Notes under the pieces: generated by a model
The model's database searches: none
Told to the model about the DNA's origin: nothing
What the model saw: the letters and a program-made list of their open reading frames with translations, nothing else
Assembly: GCF_003254545.1 (NCBI RefSeq)
Contig: NZ_QJRH01000070.1
Location: forward strand, 62,001 to 126,000
Length of the DNA stretch: 64,000 nt
Reading direction: 5' to 3'
Source of the DNA: Flavobacterium tistrianum
GTDB lineage: Bacteria > Bacteroidota > Bacteroidia > Flavobacteriales > Flavobacteriaceae
Shown: piece after piece, positions 16,126 through 23,650 of the stretch
Numbering within the stretch: position 1 is the first letter of the stretch
Layout: every line of letters begins with the position of its first letter
Position numbers and translations under genes: made by a program

Positions 16126-17511
16126 TTAAAATTCATTTATAAATAAGTCAAAATTTCCTGTTGCAGCGACTTTTAATAAGTACGACTGCCACACATTATT
16201 ATTGACAATATCTCGATCGATTTCAGCACGATTCAGCGTGTAAATGGTTTGCGTTAAATCGGTTAGATCGGTTAAACCATTTTTGTATAATGTCGATTTC
16301 TGAATGTAAGCTCTTTGGGCTGCATCAACCTGAATTGGCGCTTCGGCATAATTTTCCAAAGTAATTTTGATTTTATCTTCTGCAAATGTCAGCTGCGATT
16401 TCAATTCACGATCAGCCTGATTGTATTCTTCTTGCAAAGCTTGTGATACAAATTTCTGAGCGCTTACTTGTTTGCTTGATCTGAAAGGCGTGGTTAAATT
16501 CCATGTAATTCCAACTCCAACCAAATAATTGGTGCGATCTGGATTTACGCCATCCCAATAATTTCTTGTAAATGCATTTTGATTGGTTGCGTACGAATTA
16601 TCAAATCCTGAAGCTCTGGTTTGTAAAACCCCAAAAGCGCTCATTGTTGGATAATAGAATCTCTTATACAATTTAACCTGCTGGTTGCTGTAATCGATTT
16701 TAGTTTTATAAAATTGTAATAAAGGGTGAAGACTGTCCGTAGCAGTTTCTTTAGTCACCAATTCTTTTGGAATCTGAGTTACAAAAAGTGTGTCAGTAAC
16801 GAAATCCTGCGGCGCAACGCCCATTAAATCGACTAATTTGTTGTTTTGTTCCTTAACAAAGTTTCTGGCTAAGTTTAAAGCGATTTTAGCTTTAGAAACT
16901 TCGGCTGTAGCCAATGTAGAATCTACTCCGGCCAATAACCCATTTTTAACTCTTGCAACAGCTGTTTTCTTAAAAACTTCTGCACGTGAAAGGTTTTTTT
17001 CTTGCGAAATCAGTAATCTTTGGCTTGCCAATAAATTCAGATAAGCAGCTGAGATTTTGATTTCCTGCTGGAATTTTTCCTGCGCTAAATCTTTTTCTTT
17101 AGCCTGAACATCAATTTTAGATAAATTGATTTTTTCCTGTGTTTTTCCGAAGGTGAAAAAATCCCAGTTCATGTTGACTAAATAAAGTGCACCAAATGCT
17201 GAGTTCCAGTTTTGCTCTGGCAAGGGAAGTCCTGATGAAGCAACTCCTAAACCTCCAAAACCATAAAGCGGTCCGTTTTGTCCGTTTACAGTTCCGTAAT
17301 CCTGCTGAGCCGATAAATTCAGATTTGGCAGATAATCACGACGAGATTGTTTTAGAGTCTCTTTTGATGCATTGGTGTAATTGTTTTTTGCTCGAATAGA
17401 ACCGTAGTTTTCAAGTCCTATCTTTATGGCTTCTTTTAAAGACAGGGTTTGAGCGTAGCCGGCTGAGGCAAAAATCAATAAAAATAATAAGGTAATTTTT
17501 TTGAAATACAT
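16126..17511 (-). CDS. TolC-family outer-membrane efflux channel
   Basis: Outer-membrane component of the tripartite exporter. 461 residues with a signal peptide cleaved near AGYAQ. It has the two repeated helical hairpins of the OEP family: LSLKEAIKIGLENYGSIRAK at the start, long Lys/Glu/Gln-rich coiled segments (about 130-220 and 360-430), and QSTLYKNGLTDLTDLTQTIY near 415, the usual hallmark of the second repeat. First gene of the operon, an order less common than adaptor-pump-channel. Its 175-base upstream region is shared with the divergent histidine kinase gene. Confidence 0.92.
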   Translation of the reverse strand: MYFKKITLLFLLIFASAGYAQTLSLKEAIKIGLENYGSIRAKNNYTNASKETLKQSRRDYLPNLNLSAQQDYGTVNGQNGPLYGFGGLGVASSGLPLPEQNWNSAFGALYLVNMNWDFFTFGKTQEKINLSKIDVQAKEKDLAQEKFQQEIKISAAYLNLLASQRLLISQEKNLSRAEVFKKTAVARVKNGLLAGVDSTLATAEVSKAKIALNLARNFVKEQNNKLVDLMGVAPQDFVTDTLFVTQIPKELVTKETATDSLHPLLQFYKTKIDYSNQQVKLYKRFYYPTMSAFGVLQTRASGFDNSYATNQNAFTRNYWDGVNPDRTNYLVGVGITWNLTTPFRSSKQVSAQKFVSQALQEEYNQADRELKSQLTFAEDKIKITLENYAEAPIQVDAAQRAYIQKSTLYKNGLTDLTDLTQTIYTLNRAEIDRDIVNNNVWQSYLLKVAATGNFDLFINEF

Positions 17512-17686
17512 AAACTCAAGGTGTGAATAGAAATATTTTTTGATGAAACAAATTTATTTCTCTTACACTGATAAAAGTCAGGTTAAGTGATGTACTGCAC
17601 TAGTAAATGACGAATTGAATTGGTCATTTTTTGAAAAAAATAATTAGATATTTGTTCGTACTTTGTAAACTATTTCACAATTAAGA
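17512..17686. promoter_or_regulatory. Divergent promoter region between efflux operon and kinase gene
   Basis: Contains an inverted repeat AAATGAC (17605-17611), 11-base spacer, GTCATTT (17623-17629), a candidate regulator site. AT-rich throughout. No clean TAnnTTTG box was found for either direction; TACTTTG at 17659-17665 is the nearest on the plus strand. Confidence 0.4.
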
Positions 17687-18724
17687 ATGAACAAAAGAAT
17701 TGATAACATATTGGATAACAAATGGTGGCAGGAGGTTGCCGTTGTCCTTTTTTCATTTACAATTTATACCCTAAAAAATGACTGGATGCTGTTTAGCTCT
17801 TTCGTTTCTATTGCAATGGGTGTATTTTTTTATTGCATTTTATATATGCATGCTCAATTTAATCGCTTTTTTATCCTTCCGATTTTATTCAAAGCAAACA
17901 AACCTTTTACCTATATCATCCTGACGCTTTTCGGAGTTTTTGTATTCTCGGTCATTTTGTATGAAATTACAAGGATGGATATGTTTGCCAAATGCCATTT
18001 GTACCAAAACTCGCATCAGAGAAGTTATGCGTACCAATTGGCGAGCGTTTTAGGAACTTTGGTCTGCATTCTCAGTCCAATTATTGTCTTTAAGTTTTAT
18101 CGTATTCACAGAAAACAAACCGATGCGGCTTTATTGTTCAATCAAATGCAATTGAATTCATTGAAAGGACAATTAAATCCGCATTTTTTGTTCAATACTT
18201 TTAATACGCTTTACGGAATCAGTCTTCAGTTTCCAGATAGAACGCCCGATTTGATTATGAAGGTTTCACAGTTAATGCGTTATCAATTGGAAAGCAACAG
18301 CAAACAATGCGTATCTTTAGAAGATGAACTAGAGTTTATAAATAGTTATGTTCAGCTTGAAAAAGAGCGTGTTGGCTATCGATGTGATATTACTTTTGAA
18401 AGCGATGTTGATAATGAAAACGCCTACAAAATCTCTCCAATGCTTTTAATTGCGTTTATCGAAAATGCTTTCAAACACGGAACTTGCGCTATCGAAAGAT
18501 GTTTTGTGAAAATTACGATTTCAGTTCAAAACGGATTGCTGCATCTTCATGTTGCCAATTCAATTCCGAAGAAAAATGATGTGATTTCTACCAAAATCGG
18601 CTTAAAAAATACCATTGAACGTCTGAATTTAATTTATGGAAAAGACTATAAATTAGACGTTAAAGACGATAAACAGACTTACATTGTAGATTTAGAAATA
18701 CAGCTTAAAAAGTTTGTAAGATGA
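17687..18724 (+). CDS. LytS/YehU-type sensor histidine kinase
   Basis: Membrane sensor kinase of the His_kinase (PF06580) type that pairs with LytTR regulators. 345 residues. Four transmembrane helices lie at about 14-32, 36-54, 73-92 and 116-138. The phosphoacceptor segment LKGQLNPHFLFNTFNTLYG has His166. The ATP-binding N-box is LLIAFIENAFKHG (about 255-267), followed by a short G-box region with IGLKNTIERLNLIYG. The stop overlaps the start of the response regulator by four bases (ATGA). Divergent from the TolC-RND-adaptor operon, which is its likely target. Confidence 0.93.
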   Translation: MNKRIDNILDNKWWQEVAVVLFSFTIYTLKNDWMLFSSFVSIAMGVFFYCILYMHAQFNRFFILPILFKANKPFTYIILTLFGVFVFSVILYEITRMDMFAKCHLYQNSHQRSYAYQLASVLGTLVCILSPIIVFKFYRIHRKQTDAALLFNQMQLNSLKGQLNPHFLFNTFNTLYGISLQFPDRTPDLIMKVSQLMRYQLESNSKQCVSLEDELEFINSYVQLEKERVGYRCDITFESDVDNENAYKISPMLLIAFIENAFKHGTCAIERCFVKITISVQNGLLHLHVANSIPKKNDVISTKIGLKNTIERLNLIYGKDYKLDVKDDKQTYIVDLEIQLKKFVR

Positions 18725-19425
18725 GAGAAACAAAGAAATGCATTATTGTAGACGATGAACCCGCTGCGCATTATGTTCTGGCCAATTATATCAAGCAGAA
18801 TCCGCAGTTAGAATTGGTTTTTCAAGGATACAATGGCATTGAAGCGATGAATTATCTTAGAGAAAATCCAGTCGATTTGATGTTTCTAGATATCAATATG
18901 CCTGAAATTTCAGGAATGGAATTGCTTAAAATTCTTCCAACGCATCCTAAAACTATTTTGACTACCGCGTATTCTGAATTTGCGCTTGAAAGTTATGATT
19001 ACGGCGTAATTGATTATTTGCTAAAACCCATTTATTTTCCAAGATTTCTAAAAGCAATTGACCGATTTTTTGCGACCGAAAGCGTGAAGCAAAAAACAGA
19101 AGAAACGGTAAATTCGGTTAGTGTAAAAGTAGATGGCTATCTGATGGATATTGAATTGGATCAGCTTTTATACGCACAGAGTTTTGGCAATTATGTAAAA
19201 CTTCACACAACAAAAAGAACTTATCTAGCTTCGATAACGACAACAGAATTTGAAAAGTGTCTTCCAGAAAAGAGTTTTATGCGAGTTCATAAATCGTACA
19301 TCGTAGCGCTGGATAAAATTGATGCAACCGAAAAAGATTTTGTTGTCATTAAAAACGAAAGAATCCCAATTGGAATTACGTATAAAAGAGAGCTAACCGA
19401 CCGATTAAAAAAACTAGAATTATAA
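18721..19425 (+). CDS. LytTR-family response regulator
   Basis: Cognate regulator of the upstream kinase, with coupled translation. 234 residues. The receiver domain (about 5-120) has acidic pair DDE at 11-13, phosphoacceptor Asp57 in LMFLDINMPEISG, and Lys in DYLLKPI. The LytTR DNA-binding domain (about 135-234) has KVDGYLMDIELDQLLYAQSF, VKLHTTKRTYLA and FMRVHKSYIVALDKI. LytTR proteins bind paired direct repeats; such sites were not clearly found in the neighbouring promoter. Confidence 0.95.
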   Translation: MRETKKCIIVDDEPAAHYVLANYIKQNPQLELVFQGYNGIEAMNYLRENPVDLMFLDINMPEISGMELLKILPTHPKTILTTAYSEFALESYDYGVIDYLLKPIYFPRFLKAIDRFFATESVKQKTEETVNSVSVKVDGYLMDIELDQLLYAQSFGNYVKLHTTKRTYLASITTTEFEKCLPEKSFMRVHKSYIVALDKIDATEKDFVVIKNERIPIGITYKRELTDRLKKLEL

Positions 19426-19549
19426 TTGAATATTTGATTTCAAAGGAGTTTTTTCAACGAATAAAAAATGTTAATTTCTTCATGTTGTCGTAAGAGAAAA
19501 AGTATTAATTTTAATACGTTGCTAAAGTTTAATTTTAAAAAATGAAACT

Positions 19550-20023
19550 ATGAAAAACGTGTTTTTGTCTTTTACTTTTTTGTGCAGTAGTTTTTTAATA
19601 GCCCAAGAAGGAACTAATATGAAAAAGGAAATCACGCCTCCAGAAAAGGTTCGATTTGCTTTTGAGAGAGAATATCCGGGAAAAGTGCCAGTCTGGTCTG
19701 AAGAATATGTTGGAGATGATGCAGACGAAGTTAGATTTGAAGCACGATACAATGTAAACGATAAAACCAAAGCGGTAGCGATTTACGATAATCTCGGAAA
19801 CATGAAAGCGTATGAGCTGCAGATTCCGTTTAAACAGCTTCCAATAAAAGCGCAGTCTTATCTTAAAAAGAATTACAAGGCAAAAGCCATTAAAGAAATT
19901 GCAATGGTGGTAGACGATAAGAAAAAAACAACCTACGAAGTTGGCGTAACCAAAGAGGCCAAATTTTACGATATAGTTTTTGACGCAGAAGGAGATTTTG
20001 AAGTCTCAGTCGAAAAGAACTAA
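19550..20023 (+). CDS. Secreted PepSY-like protein
   Basis: 157 residues with a signal peptide (cleavage after LIAQ), so periplasmic. Two repeats of the PepSY-like/DUF2874 type fold are visible: PEKVRFAFEREYPGKVPVWS with the downstream beta strands to LQIPFKQL, then IKAQSYLKKNYKAKAIKEIA to the C-terminus. Small proteins like this often lie near LytTR two-component genes in Bacteroidota and may act as envelope stress or efflux accessories. A separate promoter is likely because 124 bases separate it from the regulator. A terminator follows at 20061. Confidence 0.8.
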   Translation: MKNVFLSFTFLCSSFLIAQEGTNMKKEITPPEKVRFAFEREYPGKVPVWSEEYVGDDADEVRFEARYNVNDKTKAVAIYDNLGNMKAYELQIPFKQLPIKAQSYLKKNYKAKAIKEIAMVVDDKKKTTYEVGVTKEAKFYDIVFDAEGDFEVSVEKN

Positions 20024-20060
20024 AAAAGCTTTACTAATTCAAATATTATTTGAAATGACA

Positions 20061-20100
20061 AACCCGATGAGTTTTTAATGCTTATCGGGTTTTGTTTTTT
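20061..20100 (+). terminator. Intrinsic terminator after the PepSY-like gene
   Basis: AACCCGAT at 20061-20068 pairs with ATCGGGTT at 20084-20091, followed by TTGTTTTTTT. It ends the plus-strand unit. Confidence 0.85.
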
Positions 20101-20104
20101 TATA

Positions 20105-20150
20105 ATGAGTTATGAGTTATGAGTTATGAGTTATGAGTTATGAGTTATGA
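20105..20150. repeat. Heptanucleotide tandem repeat (ATGAGTT)
   Basis: Six perfect copies of ATGAGTT plus a partial seventh, followed by repeated ACCATCAACT words to about 20191. Shorter runs of the same unit occur near 20970-21002 and 57311-57338, always between genes. Confidence 0.9.
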
Positions 20151-20194
20151 AGTACCGCTAACCATCAACTATAAACCATCAACCATCAACTAAA

Positions 20195-20959
20195 TTAAAG
20201 CATCATTCCACCAGAAACTTCAATTCGTTGTGCATTTACCCAGCGAGCATCTTCTGTACATAAAAAGGCAACAACACCGCCAATATCATCAGGAAGACCG
20301 ACTCTTCCTAAAGCGGTTACAGAAGCAATCTGCTGATTCATTTGCTCGTTGTCACGAACAACTCCGCCACCAAAATCGGTTTCAATTGCACCTGGTGCAA
20401 CTATATTAGCTCTAATTTTTCTTGCACCCAATTCTTTTGCCTGATATTTTGTCAAAGTTTCCATTGCGCCTTTCATAGAAGCATATGCTGCATATCCAGG
20501 GAAAGAAAATCTTGCCAAACCAGTTGAAATATTTACAATTCCGCCACCATCGTTCATTACATTAAGTCCTTTTTGAGTTAAGAAAAATGGTCCTTTGAAT
20601 TGAATATTAGTTAATTGGTCAAATTCTGCTTCAGTTGTTCCAATGAAAGAATTGTGAATTCCGATTCCTGCGTTGTTTACTAAAAAATCAAATTTGTCTG
20701 TTTTAAAAGTGTCTTTCAAAACTGTTTTTACTTGATCGAAGAAAGAATCGAAAGTTCCAGAATCAGCAACATTTAATTGTAATGCAGCGGCTTTCTGCCC
20801 TAAACTTTCAATTTCCGAAACTACGGTGTCAGCTTCTTCTTTTTTGCTGTTGTATGTAATAATTACATCCAGTCCTTTTTTTGCAATCGCGATTGCCATA
20901 TTTTTTCCTAAACCTCTGCTACCGCCCGTAACTAGAGCTATTTTTGTATTTACTGCCAT
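20195..20959 (-). CDS. Short-chain dehydrogenase/reductase (classical SDR)
   Basis: NAD(P)-dependent oxidoreductase, 254 residues, cytoplasmic. It has the Rossmann motif TGGSRGLG (12-19), NNAG near 91-94, catalytic Ser in VNISTG, and YASMK (Tyr-x-x-x-Lys) around 157-161. The C-terminal part ARWVNAQRIEVSGGMML matches FabG-like SDRs. The substrate is unknown. It is followed upstream by a second SDR and an AraC regulator on the same strand, an arrangement typical of a small stress- or solvent-responsive cluster. ATGAGTT-type repeats lie on both sides. Confidence 0.92.
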   Translation of the reverse strand: MAVNTKIALVTGGSRGLGKNMAIAIAKKGLDVIITYNSKKEEADTVVSEIESLGQKAAALQLNVADSGTFDSFFDQVKTVLKDTFKTDKFDFLVNNAGIGIHNSFIGTTEAEFDQLTNIQFKGPFFLTQKGLNVMNDGGGIVNISTGLARFSFPGYAAYASMKGAMETLTKYQAKELGARKIRANIVAPGAIETDFGGGVVRDNEQMNQQIASVTALGRVGLPDDIGGVVAFLCTEDARWVNAQRIEVSGGMML

Positions 20960-21050
20960 ATTTTTGTAGTTATGAGTTATGAGTTTTGAATTATGAGTTA
21001 TGAAATGTTTCTTGTATTTGTGATGTCAATTCATAGCTCATAATTCATAA

Positions 21051-21773
21051 TTATTTATGCATTGCATTAAAATGATTTCTTAATTCTTCTGCGCTTGCGT
21101 TTAATCTTGTTTCGCTGGTTCCGAAAGTCAATTCTTGTTTGCCTTCTTTTAATTGTTGGAAAATTGATTCGATAAAACTGCTTACGCTTGGATGTGCATC
21201 ATGAAGACCAATGCCGCCTAAATCGGTGTTTAAAGCTGGCGGAATAATTTCTACCACTTCAATCTTTTTCTCTTTTAATAAATGACGAAGCGAAATTGTA
21301 AAAGATCTGAAAAACGCTTTTGTGGCCGAATAAACTGGAACTTTTGCAAAAGGAGAAAATGCCAATCCCGAAGTTACATTCATTACAGTTTTAAGAGAAG
21401 GTAACTGTATAAATAATGATGTTAAATGTAAAGGGGCTTCAATATTAGTTGCAAGCTCATTTTTCATGTTGGCATAAAAATCAGCATCGGTTATGTTCAT
21501 CCAGTTTTGAATTCCAGCATTATTTACTAAAACATTTAAATCAGGATGATTTTCCTTAATCCATTCATAAAGTGCAGCGCGTTCTTCTTCTAGAGACAAA
21601 TCGCACACTTTGGTAATAATTGATGGAAATTTTGCTTTTGCGTTATTTAAAACCGATTCTCTTCGTCCGCAAATAATCACAGTATTGTTTTCTTGAATGA
21701 ATCGTTCGGCAAGTCCAAGTCCGATACCGCTTGCACCGCCAGTTATTAAAATTTTGTTGTCTGATAAATTCAT
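21051..21773 (-). CDS. Short-chain dehydrogenase/reductase, DltE-like
   Basis: 240 residues. Cofactor motif TGGASGIG (residues 12-19), NNAG near 88-91, catalytic Ser in NVTSGLAF, and YSATK (Tyr-x-x-x-Lys) about 148-152. The form resembles DltE-type oxidoreductases (EIIPPALNTDLGG). The physiological substrate is not evident. It shares strand with the SDR at 20195 and with the AraC gene at 21984; the gaps of about 90 and 210 bases leave operon membership uncertain. Confidence 0.9.
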   Translation of the reverse strand: MNLSDNKILITGGASGIGLGLAERFIQENNTVIICGRRESVLNNAKAKFPSIITKVCDLSLEEERAALYEWIKENHPDLNVLVNNAGIQNWMNITDADFYANMKNELATNIEAPLHLTSLFIQLPSLKTVMNVTSGLAFSPFAKVPVYSATKAFFRSFTISLRHLLKEKKIEVVEIIPPALNTDLGGIGLHDAHPSVSSFIESIFQQLKEGKQELTFGTSETRLNASAEELRNHFNAMHK

Positions 21774-21917
21774 CTTTTCGTTCTTTAAATTTGATTAGAC
21801 AAAGGTAGGAGCGAAGTAGAGTTGGGGAGTTGTAAATATCAAACCGATGTTTGCGAAATTCAAATCAGAACTGTGAAATTCCAATTTTTTAAGTTTAAAA
21901 TTCCAAAGAGTTGCTTT

Positions 21918-21952
21918 AAACTTTGTCAAAGTTCGAAACTTTGACAAAGTTC
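21918..21952. repeat. Long palindromic hairpin of ACTTTGTCAAAGT type
   Basis: AACTTTGTCAAAGTT is followed by a short CGA loop and AACTTTGACAAAGTT, each arm itself nearly self-complementary. A partial relative lies near 3986-4009. Located between the SDR and AraC genes; it may also end AraC transcription. Confidence 0.7.
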
Positions 21953-21983
21953 TGGCAAAACCTGAAACCTGAAACAAAACAAC

Positions 21984-22907
21984 TTAACTCCTAAAAGCAA
22001 TCGGCGTAAAGGAAGTCTGTTTTTTAAAGAAATTAGAAAAATGCGCTAATTCTTCAAAACCAAGAGAATAGGCGATTTCAGATATGTTCCAATCGGTCTG
22101 TTTTAAAAGTATTTTTGCTTCGTTTGTTAATCGGTTTGTAATTAATTCTGTTGTGGTTTTTCCGGTGTTTTCCTTTAAAACCTTATTTAAATGATTCACA
22201 TGCACGGATAATCTCTCCGCAAAATCTTTTGCGGTTCTCAATTCCAATCTTTGATTTGGGGATTCAATTGGGAATTGTCTTTCTAATAATTCAGCAAATA
22301 AAGAAGAAACCCTTGCTGCCGAATTATGTTTAGAATATAAAGCGGTAATAGGCTGTAATTTTTGTCCAAAGTGAATTAATTCAGCAACATAATTTCGAAT
22401 TAAATCGTATTTATAAATATAATCAGAATTAATTTCTTTTTGTATTTTATTGAAAATCAATTCTACTTCTGAAACTTCTTCATCAGAAAGCTGAAAAATC
22501 GGATAACCGTCTGAAGCAAAAATTGGAAGTTCATCTAGATCGATTCCACTTTTGCTTTTCGATAAAAACTCATTTGTAAACACACAAAATTGTCCTCCTT
22601 GATTGGTATCCTGAGGCAAATAATTGTACGGGATTTTTGGTGTTGCAAATAGCAATCCTTGTTTTTCGATTTCGATTATTTTGTCGGCGTATTCTGCTTT
22701 GTTATGACCTCTAATCAAACTTATTTTATAATAAGCTCTTCTATCATAAGGCATTCCAGGTTTTCCTTTCATGCGCTCCAGAAGTTCTTTAATATCGAAA
22801 ATATTAAAATGCCCAATTTCTTTCTGAATGTCGTTTGGCAACAATGAAGTTGGATCAATTGTCGAGCCTTCGGTAATCTCTTTGTAAAATGAATCTAGGG
22901 ATTTCAT
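21984..22907 (-). CDS. AraC-family transcriptional regulator
   Basis: 307 residues from the ATG at 22907; an in-frame TTG 24 bases upstream would add eight residues and is less likely. The N-terminal half holds a cupin-type sensing domain of the HTH-associated group (GHFNIFDIKELLE, then MPYDRRAYYKISLIRG). The C-terminal AraC domain (about 210-307) shows LSVHVNHLNKVLKENTGKTT and WNISEIAYSLGFEELAHFSN, then FFKKQTSFTPIAFRS. It likely controls one or both SDR genes downstream on the same strand, as is common for this arrangement, but no operator was identified. Confidence 0.9.
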   Translation of the reverse strand: MKSLDSFYKEITEGSTIDPTSLLPNDIQKEIGHFNIFDIKELLERMKGKPGMPYDRRAYYKISLIRGHNKAEYADKIIEIEKQGLLFATPKIPYNYLPQDTNQGGQFCVFTNEFLSKSKSGIDLDELPIFASDGYPIFQLSDEEVSEVELIFNKIQKEINSDYIYKYDLIRNYVAELIHFGQKLQPITALYSKHNSAARVSSLFAELLERQFPIESPNQRLELRTAKDFAERLSVHVNHLNKVLKENTGKTTTELITNRLTNEAKILLKQTDWNISEIAYSLGFEELAHFSNFFKKQTSFTPIAFRS

Positions 22908-22957
22908 ATCGTAATGAATTGCGAAATTCAAATATACGAAAAAATAAGCATTGAGAG

Positions 22958-23078
22958 TTTAACCGCAAAGAGCGCAAGTTTTTTTGATTTAGACAGTCTA
23001 TAAAAACGCAAAGTTCGCAAAGCTTTGTGTAAAATCTTTGCGAACCTTGCCTAAATCTTTGCGCTCTTTGCGGTTAAA
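22958..23078. repeat. Large imperfect inverted repeat of TTTGCG-type words
   Basis: TTAACCGCAAAGAGCGCAA near 22959 is matched by TTGCGCTCTTTGCGGTTAA ending at 23077. Inner words CGCAAAGTTCGCAAAG and CTTTGCGAACCTTGC also pair. The right end includes the stop codon of the 2H phosphoesterase gene. Related single words occur near 6764, 39250 and 62635. Confidence 0.75.
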
Positions 23079-23634
23079 ACAAACTTCCCTGAACAAACTC
23101 TGGCTCAGGATTACTTCCGAAAGGAAAAGCATCAATAACAAAAAACTGTTTTACTTTGGGATCAAACTCTCTTAAAACAATTTCATTGCATTCAAATTCA
23201 AGATCAATTGTGGTGAAAAGTTCAGAAGCAATTTTGAGATTTTCTGGCGTTAATCTTCGTCCAATTGACAGGTGTGGATTATCACTTTTTTTGAGTTTTA
23301 AAAACTTGAAGGTTTCATGAATCTTTTTCATGATAGGCACCAGATTATTTTCAGAATCTTCGGTTACACCAATAAAAAAAGCACCACTATTTTGGAAAGA
23401 ATCAAAATGATTTAATAATACTGGGAAAGGCGTAAAAGTATCCGAAACTTTAGAAAGCTTTTGTCTGATAGAATCGAACTCAGATTCCTCAATTGTAAAC
23501 TCACAAATTGTAATATGTGCTTCAGAATTGCAACTGTTATACCAATTGATTTTGCTTTTTAAAAAGTCTTTCAATTTTTTAACGGGCTCAACTAACGCTC
23601 TAGAATAAAATACAACCGAATATGTTTTTTCCAT
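23074..23634 (-). CDS. 2H phosphoesterase superfamily protein (2'-5' RNA ligase-like)
   Basis: 186 residues, cytoplasmic. Two catalytic HxT/Sx motifs are present: AHITICEF near residue 40 and PHLSIGRRL near 122, the signature of the LigT/2H fold that cyclises or hydrolyses 2',3'-cyclic phosphates or related RNA ends. Length fits the family. The stop codon lies inside an inverted repeat. It starts 16 bases after the broken hydrolase gene on the same strand, so it may have been co-transcribed with it. Physiological substrate unknown. Confidence 0.87.
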   Translation of the reverse strand: MEKTYSVVFYSRALVEPVKKLKDFLKSKINWYNSCNSEAHITICEFTIEESEFDSIRQKLSKVSDTFTPFPVLLNHFDSFQNSGAFFIGVTEDSENNLVPIMKKIHETFKFLKLKKSDNPHLSIGRRLTPENLKIASELFTTIDLEFECNEIVLREFDPKVKQFFVIDAFPFGSNPEPEFVQGSLF

Positions 23635-23650
23635 ATATGAAAAATGCTTT

